From: Bacteroidota bacterium
GTDB lineage: Bacteria; Bacteroidota; Ignavibacteria; Ignavibacteriales; Melioribacteraceae
DNA: 64,000 nucleotides
NCBI GenBank assembly: GCA_018829205.1
Contig: JAHJUE010000010.1
Location: 62,001 to 126,000 of the forward strand
Direction of reading: 5' to 3'
The translations under genes were made by a program, and so were the position numbers. The notes under the pieces were generated by a model, which did no database searches, was not told where the DNA came from, and saw nothing but the letters and a program-made list of their open reading frames with translations. Positions 55,612-62,135 of this stretch are shown here, piece by piece. Within the stretch, counting starts at the first letter, position 1. Every line of letters begins with the position of its first letter.

Positions 55612-56184
55612 TTAAATTTTGGGTTTATCTGCCATAACATTTAACATCATTAACCTGCCGTTTTCTTTATCCATATGCGGAATATATGCCTGACTGTAAT
55701 CATCTATACCCATTTCATTCAGCTCGGTATCACGCCAATCGTATTTCCTAACATTAACAAAGCCAACTTCTTCAAGTCCGGTTTTTAGATGTTCAAAATC
55801 AAAAATCATTCCGTGCCAGTCATATTCATCTTTTTGTCCACCTATAACTAACCCCAAAAGTTCTTCAATGTTTCCTGCTTCCATATACCTCTCGCATGCT
55901 GCTCTAAAATCAGCAGTTGATAATCTTAATGTTCCTCCTGGTTTAAGTTTTTCAAACCAATGATTTAGAACACCCTTCCATTCTTTTCTTCCAAAGTGTT
56001 CAATTGCCGCGCAAGAGTATATAAAATCGATTGAAGAATTTTCAAAAGGCAGATCACGGAGATCCGCTTTTATATCTATGTGAGGGTAATCCAAAATATC
56101 AATATTAATATATCCTGGAATATCTCTTGTTCCAGCGCCGAGATGTAGTTTCACGCAATTATCTACAACAGTTTCATTTATCAT
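55612..56184 (-). CDS. SAM-dependent methyltransferase (type 11-like)
   Basis: 190 residues. Motif I is KLHLGAGTRDIPGYINIDI, then DLRDLPFENSSIDFIYSCAA, and LKPGGTLRLSTADF as the post-motif strand, typical of small methyltransferases linked to surface polysaccharide and glycosylation loci. It lies 20 bp after another methyltransferase and 24 bp before the 2446-residue fusion. Substrate cannot be read from sequence; a sugar or a protein-linked glycan is likely by context. Confidence 0.87.
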   Translation of the reverse strand: MINETVVDNCVKLHLGAGTRDIPGYINIDILDYPHIDIKADLRDLPFENSSIDFIYSCAAIEHFGRKEWKGVLNHWFEKLKPGGTLRLSTADFRAACERYMEAGNIEELLGLVIGGQKDEYDWHGMIFDFEHLKTGLEEVGFVNVRKYDWRDTELNEMGIDDYSQAYIPHMDKENGRLMMLNVMADKPKI

Positions 56185-56203
56185 TTTGCAACCTTTCTGC
56201 TAA

Positions 56204-56959
56204 TTATTTTTTTTGACAGACAAACATTATTTTCCATGTACTATAATCAGCTTCTACGGAAAAATTCATTGCCTTATTCAAACTGAGTACATTAAATCCG
56301 TTTCTGTTTAAAATTTCTTTCAATATCTCAGGACTCCACAATCTCTGCCTATAATTAAATTCAAAATTATTTGTTTCATTGCCTGAAATTATTTCAACAG
56401 AATTTTTCACATCAACAGTTTGCCGCATATAATTAATTGAAGGAACAGATTTTATTTTTATCACTTCGTCTTGAATTTCTATTGTTGATTCTTTTACCTG
56501 CGGAGGATCGAGCAAAGCGGCAGTTCCGTTCCAGCAGTCAAAAATAAAAATCCCGTTTTCTTTTACTCTTTTATTAATAGCAGTGAAAAATTTCTCCAGA
56601 TAATTTAAATCTGTTATGTAGCTGATAACATTGAATAAACTTACGGCTAATTCAAAATTATTTTGTTCAATCAAATCAACATCTTTGCAAAAAAAATTTA
56701 TGTTGTTTATATTTTTTTCGCGCGCCTTTTCCTGCGCTATTTTTATTTCACTGCAATCAAGATCGCAGCCTGCAACATTGCATCCTGCTTCTGCAAAATA
56801 GAAATCATGACTGCCTGTTCCGCAACCCACATCAATTATGCTTTGCGGAAAATTTCCTTTTAAATTTTTATAATGGTTTAGTACTGCAGATGATTCTTCT
56901 TTATAATTTTTTGTTGAATAAATTTTATCATAGTATTTATAGAAAAGAGAATTATTCAT
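56204..56959 (-). CDS. SAM-dependent methyltransferase
   Basis: 251 residues, class I Rossmann methyltransferase with SIIDVGCGTGSHDFYFAEAG (motif I), VAGCDLDCSEI, AVSLFNVISYI and GIFIFDCWNGTA. The build and the FDCWN segment resemble methyltransferases of sugar modification clusters, for example N-methylation of amino sugars. It overlaps the aminotransferase stop by 8 bp, so it may methylate the amino group introduced by that enzyme (inference). Confidence 0.87.
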   Translation of the reverse strand: MNNSLFYKYYDKIYSTKNYKEESSAVLNHYKNLKGNFPQSIIDVGCGTGSHDFYFAEAGCNVAGCDLDCSEIKIAQEKAREKNINNINFFCKDVDLIEQNNFELAVSLFNVISYITDLNYLEKFFTAINKRVKENGIFIFDCWNGTAALLDPPQVKESTIEIQDEVIKIKSVPSINYMRQTVDVKNSVEIISGNETNNFEFNYRQRLWSPEILKEILNRNGFNVLSLNKAMNFSVEADYSTWKIMFVCQKK

Positions 56960-58085
56960 TTAAGAGAAACTCCTTTATTGTATCGCAAATGAATTTTACA
57001 TCGTCATCTGCCAGAGTTGGATAAATAGGAAGACAAATCCCGTGTTCATATCCGTAAACAGAATTTGCAAAATTATTATCGCTTAAATCCTGAGATCCGC
57101 CGTTATGTATATCGAGAAAATTAAAACACGGTTGTTTGTGCATCGGGTAGAAAAAGCTGCGCGACTGAATTCCTTTTTCTTCGAGAAATTTCATTGCTGC
57201 TTCAGCATCTTCAACAAATATTAAAAATCTGAAAGGAACAATGTTTGAACCTTTTTCAACTTTCAAAAAATTTAAACCTGGAACTTCGTTTAGATATTTT
57301 AAATAAAGGCTGTAAATCTCAAACTTACGGTTTATTATTTGCTGAAGTTTTTCCAACTGCGCAAGCCCGACAGCAGCCTGCATATCTGTAATTCTAAAAT
57401 TGTACCCAATTGCGGGATGAATAAACGAACCGCGGTTATATCTGCCTTGATTTCTTAACAGCAATAATTTTTTGTAAATGTTCTCGTTGTTTGTCACAAC
57501 ATATCCGCCTTCGCCGGTTGAAATTGTTTTGTCGGCAAAAAATGAAAAACATCCTACATCACCGAATGTGCCGACATGCTTATTATTATAATTTACGCCG
57601 ACACCCTGTGCGGCGTCTTCAATTACAAATAAATTATTTTCTCTCGCAAACTCCATTACTTCATTCATGTTCGCGGACATCCCATATAGGTGAACAGGCA
57701 TAATCGCCTTTGTACGTGTAGTTAAAAGCTTTTTTGCTTTTTTTACATCTATTTGATAATTGTAATTATTCACTTCTATAAAAACCGGTTTTGCGCCAGT
57801 TAATAAAACAGAATTGGCGGAGCCGATAAAAGTACAATCGGGCACAAGCACTTCATCTCCTGTACCGATTTCAAGCGCAAGCAAACCAAGAAACAAAGCA
57901 AGCGTTCCGTTGGGCGCAAATACTCCGTATTCAACATTCATAAGTTTGTTCAGTTTATCGCCAAACTCTTTTGTCATCGGGCCTTCAGTTATCCAATTAT
58001 TTTTTAAAGTAGAAACTACATTTGCAATTTCTTCTTCACCGAACCACGGTGAAACTTGCGGCAAAAATGTTTTCTGCATATTCAT
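56952..58085 (-). CDS. DegT/DnrJ/EryC1/StrS-type sugar aminotransferase
   Basis: PLP enzyme that transfers an amino group to a keto sugar nucleotide. 377 residues with FAPNGTLALFLGLLAL, DEVLVPDCTFIGSAN, DAAQGVG, the PLP-binding K186 in SFFADKTISTGEGGYV, and the late YNFRITDMQAAVGLAQ motif. Next to an epimerase and methyltransferases, it would supply an amino sugar donor. In flagellar glycosylation islands such enzymes make pseudaminic acid, legionaminic acid or viosamine-type sugars; which applies here is not determinable. Confidence 0.94.
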   Translation of the reverse strand: MNMQKTFLPQVSPWFGEEEIANVVSTLKNNWITEGPMTKEFGDKLNKLMNVEYGVFAPNGTLALFLGLLALEIGTGDEVLVPDCTFIGSANSVLLTGAKPVFIEVNNYNYQIDVKKAKKLLTTRTKAIMPVHLYGMSANMNEVMEFARENNLFVIEDAAQGVGVNYNNKHVGTFGDVGCFSFFADKTISTGEGGYVVTNNENIYKKLLLLRNQGRYNRGSFIHPAIGYNFRITDMQAAVGLAQLEKLQQIINRKFEIYSLYLKYLNEVPGLNFLKVEKGSNIVPFRFLIFVEDAEAAMKFLEEKGIQSRSFFYPMHKQPCFNFLDIHNGGSQDLSDNNFANSVYGYEHGICLPIYPTLADDDVKFICDTIKEFLLNE

Positions 58086-58086
58086 A

Positions 58087-59004
58087 TTATATTGTCTTGT
58101 AGGCTAAAAATGGTTTATAAAATTTATACAGTTTTATTAATTCCTGAACTCCGTCGTCAAGTGTTCTTGTAACTTTGTATCCGAGCGACGCAATTTTTTC
58201 AAAAGATATTTCAAAGTTGCGAACGTCAAAGTCGCTTAAATCGGAATCTATAATTGTACAGTTTGTATATTTCTTAATGTGTTCAGCTATTTCTAATTTG
58301 GAATAATTTAAATCGTTGCTGCCAACATTATAAATTTGTCCGCGCATTTTATCAAGATTATCTAATGTAAAAGTGTATGCGTTAATTGCATCAAGCAAAT
58401 GAAGAAAAGTTCTTTTTGATTTGCTTTCAAACAAAACAATGCTTCTGTCGTTTACTGCTTTATATGTAAAATCGTTTACGAGTAAATCAATTCTCATCTT
58501 AGGACTTATACCAAAAATTGTTGCGAACCTTAAAGCAACACTATTTTTTCTCTGCATAATATATTGTTCTGCGTGATATTTTGTAATTCCGTATAAACTA
58601 ACAGGTTTGATTGCCATTTCTTCGGTGCAAACTTTTCCAGTATCACCGTAAAATGATGTTGTTGAAGCATATATAATAAATTGATCATTACTTAAATTAT
58701 TAGCCATTGTTTTGGTAGCTTCAACATTTATTAAATGAGCAGAGTGTGGATTAGCTTCACATGCCGGATAACCGCTAATTCCTCCTAGATGATAAATTCC
58801 ATCATAATCTTTTAGGTGGCTTTCTCTTAAATTACGAACATCTTCTCTAATAATTGTCAAATTTTTGTTTTGCACTAAATGTAATACTGATTCATAACCA
58901 TATAAAAAATTATCAAGAATGGTTACTTCATTTCCATTATCAAGCAACTGTTTAGTTAATACTACTCCTTTATAACCGGCACCACCTGTAATAAGAATTT
59001 TCAT
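58087..59004 (-). CDS. NAD-dependent sugar epimerase/dehydratase
   Basis: 305 residues of the extended short-chain dehydrogenase family. The Rossmann motif GGAGYKG (7-13) binds NAD(P); YASTTSFYG supplies the catalytic Ser/Thr; Y138-x3-K142 (YGITK) is the catalytic pair. An R-x-x-x-FGxxP-like RFATIFGISPKMR follows. It acts on a nucleotide sugar, as epimerase or reductase. First gene of its operon, 80-odd bp below promoter E. Confidence 0.92.
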   Translation of the reverse strand: MKILITGGAGYKGVVLTKQLLDNGNEVTILDNFLYGYESVLHLVQNKNLTIIREDVRNLRESHLKDYDGIYHLGGISGYPACEANPHSAHLINVEATKTMANNLSNDQFIIYASTTSFYGDTGKVCTEEMAIKPVSLYGITKYHAEQYIMQRKNSVALRFATIFGISPKMRIDLLVNDFTYKAVNDRSIVLFESKSKRTFLHLLDAINAYTFTLDNLDKMRGQIYNVGSNDLNYSKLEIAEHIKKYTNCTIIDSDLSDFDVRNFEISFEKIASLGYKVTRTLDDGVQELIKLYKFYKPFLAYKTI

Positions 59005-59085
59005 TTTACTCCTTAAAAAACATATTTTACTTTTAATTTGTTTTTAAAATTCCGAATAATTTAACTTTATTTTTCATACAAGTAC

Positions 59086-59102
59086 GCCAAGATTTATGCC
59101 AA
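59086..59102 (-). promoter_or_regulatory. σ54-like -24/-12 promoter of the epimerase/2446-residue operon (site E)
   Basis: Minus strand TTGGCATAAATCTTGGC: TTGGCA at -24 and TTGG at -12. It matches site D at 16 of 17 bases over the core TGGCATAAAT-TTGGC region. It lies about 82 bp before the epimerase ATG. Confidence 0.55.
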
Positions 59103-59210
59103 TTTGATTAGTTCAGAATCTATCTAGTTTTTGTCAATAATTTAATCATTAATCAAAAATTTGAGATAATTGCACAACTAATATTTCAAAAATGTTACTT
59201 ATTCCTACTG

Positions 59211-59236
59211 TTGGTTAATATTAGCCATTGCTTGGC
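59211..59236. promoter_or_regulatory. Conserved palindromic activator site before the epimerase operon
   Basis: The core TGGTTAATATTAGCCA (59212-59227) has one arm change from a perfect palindrome. The flank CATTG-TT-GC is shared with the site at 48141. Centre about 120 bp upstream of the -24 element of promoter E. Confidence 0.6.
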
Positions 59237-59597
59237 ACTGTTTTATTTATATAATCTAACTGCTTTTTATGAAAAGCATAAGATCAAACTTCCCTTATTT
59301 TGATTCAAAATTGAGTTTAATAATAACAGTGTTGTATAATCGTGAGGTTATGAGTTTAGAGTGTTATTAAAAGCTGATAATAATTGTTTATATATTGTTA
59401 AAGAAAACATTAAATATATGAAAAACTTGCTATTCCTTTAATTTCAATTTGATACATACTTATTCTTAAAATTAATTCATATAAATGGAATATTTGGAAT
59501 TTAGGCACTTTTTACTCTTTCAAATATTTTGTTATCTTTGATTTAATAATTTTTCTTTAATAAATGCTGTTGATACTTCTTAATTACTGAAATGATT

Positions 59598-61451
59598 TTA
59601 AAGATGAAAAACAGTAACAAGCCTGTTTTTTAGGTTTTCGATTTTATCGTGGGCGTTTTCTTTTAGTTCTTCGTATTTCTCTTTTCTTTCTGAGTCAAGT
59701 GATGTTATTTTTTTCTCCAGTCCCTCAATGCGGTTTTCAAAACTTTTATCGTACGATTTTAAGCTTTTTTCAGCTTCACTTTTTACCTGCTGAATTTCTC
59801 TTTCTTTATGGTTTTTCAAATACGAAATATCTCTTTGTATCTTTACTTTTTCATTTGTTCTTTCCCAAATTGCCGATGCCGATGAAATAAATGAAATAAG
59901 CAGACCCAACAAAAATGTAACGCCTCCCCATTTAATTCCGGCGACTATTGTTTGTGAAACCATTTCAGCAACGCTTGCTTCGTTTACTGTTTCTAAAAAT
60001 CCGCCTATAAATCCGCCTATAATAAATACTACAAGTGAAATAACCGTATTCAAAACCATTGAATTATTAAAAGCCGAGGAAGGATCAAATTTTTTGATTC
60101 TATCCAAATGTTCCATTCTAAATTCAAGATTTGCTATAGCGTTTTTATGATGCTGGTTTATTTTCTCAATCGTTAATTCCAAATTCTTCTTATACTTAAG
60201 TCGTGTATCCTCAATATCGCTTTTCATTTTTTTAATTGTCTCTATACTATCCTCTATACCGAAATCATAAATAACTAGCTGCGATTCAATTGTTTCTAAA
60301 TGATTTTGCTCAATCTGCGCAGATATTTGCTCAATAATTTTGTCAAATTTCTGCATTAAAAAATTTCCCGCGGTATAACTTAGTATGTTTCTGCTATCTT
60401 TAAAATGCACAAGAAATGTTTCTAGAAAAATTAGTTCATTCTTAATTGTATCGTTATAATATTTCTGCATTCTTAAGTCGGTTAAATTCTGCATCATTTT
60501 ATTAAGCTTATGCAGAATTTTATCCTCCCCCGAAAATTCCGAAGATATTATCATTTCAATTTGCGGCAGCATATCGGCAAATCGAATTTCGGCAAAAACA
60601 TTATAAACGTTTGCGTTTATAAAAAAGTGGTTAAACAGCGGCAGACTATTATTTTCAATTGCATAACCGAATCTGTTTTTATCAAACACTATAATTTTAG
60701 TTAATAGTTCCTGCGTTCTTTCTAAATTGCCCATTATTTTTTCGGAAAGTGCGTTATAAAATACTGCCGACATTCCGTTATGTTTATATTGCTGGGCGAT
60801 TTCAAATTTTGCGTTTGCGCTGTCAATATTACCTAATTTGAATTCTATAAATCCGTGATACAAATTAATAAGGTAAATAAACTCATTTCTAAGTTCCTGG
60901 GTTATTTCGGATGTTTCAATAACCTGAAGCGATTTTTCTAGGAGATTTTCTGCCTTCTCGGGCGAGAATATTCTTTTATCAAATGCGTATATAGTGGCGT
61001 TTAATAAATACTTTAGAAAATTATTAGTATTTATATTTCTTTCTATTAGATTAATTGTTGATAGGGCAAAATACTGCTTCTCTTTTTCGTTGGTTTGAGT
61101 CAGCCATTTTAAATAAAACTTTTTAATTTCCCCGTAATTTCCGCCGGCTGTTAAAACGTTTCTGGACGATACTCGAAATGATTCTTCGGCTTTATATAAG
61201 TTGTTGGAATCTAAAATCCAATAATATGGAGCAGAGTCAATTCTTATAAAGAATTCGTTGATTAGTTCCGGCAAATTAAATGCCGCATGTCGAGCGCTTT
61301 CTTTAAGTAAGTCTAAATATTGAATATCATATTTGACGTAATCAAGAAATTTGTCTTTAGCGTAGCTCTTAAACTTAGCCGCGCCAAGCTCTCGGGCAAG
61401 CTGCTCTTCACCGCCGTCCCCATGTAGGATTCTTAGCGTCTCTGCATTCAT
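59598..61451 (-). CDS. Unknown coiled-coil membrane protein
   Basis: 617 residues; I recognise no family. The N-terminal 340 residues are helical with TPR-like stretches (about 195-270, such as YLINLYHGFIEFKLGNIDSANAKF). A coiled coil spans about 380-460. Two membrane helices lie at about 470-490 (TVISLVVFIIGGFIGGFLE) and 505-535 (GVTFLLGLLISFISSAS). A C-terminal charged coiled coil follows (about 540-610). Both ends would be cytoplasmic. It is separated from the glycan operon by 593 bp, so no functional link is implied. Confidence 0.8.
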   Translation of the reverse strand: MNAETLRILHGDGGEEQLARELGAAKFKSYAKDKFLDYVKYDIQYLDLLKESARHAAFNLPELINEFFIRIDSAPYYWILDSNNLYKAEESFRVSSRNVLTAGGNYGEIKKFYLKWLTQTNEKEKQYFALSTINLIERNINTNNFLKYLLNATIYAFDKRIFSPEKAENLLEKSLQVIETSEITQELRNEFIYLINLYHGFIEFKLGNIDSANAKFEIAQQYKHNGMSAVFYNALSEKIMGNLERTQELLTKIIVFDKNRFGYAIENNSLPLFNHFFINANVYNVFAEIRFADMLPQIEMIISSEFSGEDKILHKLNKMMQNLTDLRMQKYYNDTIKNELIFLETFLVHFKDSRNILSYTAGNFLMQKFDKIIEQISAQIEQNHLETIESQLVIYDFGIEDSIETIKKMKSDIEDTRLKYKKNLELTIEKINQHHKNAIANLEFRMEHLDRIKKFDPSSAFNNSMVLNTVISLVVFIIGGFIGGFLETVNEASVAEMVSQTIVAGIKWGGVTFLLGLLISFISSASAIWERTNEKVKIQRDISYLKNHKEREIQQVKSEAEKSLKSYDKSFENRIEGLEKKITSLDSERKEKYEELKENAHDKIENLKNRLVTVFHL

Positions 61452-61558
61452 ACTTCATCCCTGAAGAAGATAATTATTTAGATGTCCATTCCTGCCAACA
61501 TTATCGAAAGTCATACTTGAAACTTTAGTAATTTTCCCGAGAAAAATTCACCTGTGTT

Positions 61559-61909
61559 TTAAAGCAATTCGTTAATTTTTTCCGCAGGTCGAGCTAAAAT
61601 TGCTTTTTCGCCTATCTCCACAATGGGACGCTGAACCAGGTCGTGATTTTTTACCATTAAATCCAAAATTTGCTCTTCGGAATAATTATTCTCTTTAATC
61701 TTTAATTCTTTATACGCCGCCTCATTTTTTCTTAATAATTCACTCGGACTCATATTCATTTTCTTCAAAAGAGTTTTGAGTTTATTTTTTGAAAAAGGTT
61801 TTATGTAATAATTTACCTTCTCAAAATCGATTTCTTTTTCCGCTAAAATTTTTACAGTGTTCCTGCATGTTGTGCATGTAGGTTTTTCATAAACTGTAAT
61901 CTTTGACAT
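61559..61909 (-). CDS. ArsC/Spx-family thioredoxin-fold protein
   Basis: 116 residues with the family N-terminus ITVYEKPTCTTCRNTVKIL (C12-x-x-C15), the PFSKNKLKTLLKKMN segment, and LVQRPIVEIGEKAILARP with R94. Members are arsenate reductases, YffB-like proteins or Spx-type regulators. The CxxC and the lack of an ars operon nearby make a YffB/Spx-like role as likely as arsenate reduction. It is transcribed divergently from tex. Confidence 0.88.
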   Translation of the reverse strand: MSKITVYEKPTCTTCRNTVKILAEKEIDFEKVNYYIKPFSKNKLKTLLKKMNMSPSELLRKNEAAYKELKIKENNYSEEQILDLMVKNHDLVQRPIVEIGEKAILARPAEKINELL

Positions 61910-61959
61910 ATATTCTCCGCTGTTTATTTTTTATTGTCAAAATTAATTAACTATTTAAA

Positions 61960-61988
61960 GATTGATTGAATCAATCACTCAATCAATC
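61960..61988. repeat. GATT-rich inverted repeat in the arsC-like/tex divergent region
   Basis: GATTGATTGA and TCAATCAATC, 10-bp arms around a 9-base spacer that itself contains ATCAATCA. It could be an operator or simply low-complexity sequence. It lies about 50 bp upstream of the ArsC-like gene start. Confidence 0.4.
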
Positions 61989-62069
61989 AGCCGATCTGCT
62001 TCATCTATTATTAACAGTTATCTTCAAAAAATTTATGATATATTATTTTCAACATGTATATTTTTTTTC

Positions 62070-62086
62070 TTTTGCAAGTTGCAAAA
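62070..62086. promoter_or_regulatory. Perfect palindrome TTTTGCAA-G-TTGCAAAA upstream of tex
   Basis: Two perfect 8-bp arms around a single G, 49 bp before the tex ATG. Looks like a repressor or activator operator, but no cognate regulator is identifiable in the window. Confidence 0.45.
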
Positions 62087-62135
62087 TAACAAAATAAGAG
62101 TTTGATTTACGTTCCTAAAATTAAAAAGGTATAAA

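Larger units (their letters stand above)
59005..59597. other. 593-bp gene-free region with promoter and activator site
   Basis: Very A/T-rich. It holds promoter E (59086-59102), the palindromic activator site (59211-59236), and a short inverted repeat TGCTTTT/AAAAGCA (59261-59278). I see no ORF of more than a few codons with a plausible start, and no RNA gene, in the rest (59280-59597). Confidence 0.7.

Noticed and set aside
58690-58720. TTATTAGCCATTG, similar to the activator site
   Set aside because: It lies inside the epimerase coding sequence, encodes conserved-looking residues, lacks the first arm and has no -24/-12 element below it.
59261-59278. TGCTTTT/AAAAGCA inverted repeat as terminator of the 617-residue protein gene
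   Set aside because: It lies more than 300 bp past the stop, has a short AT-rich stem and no G/C-rich part; too weak to call.
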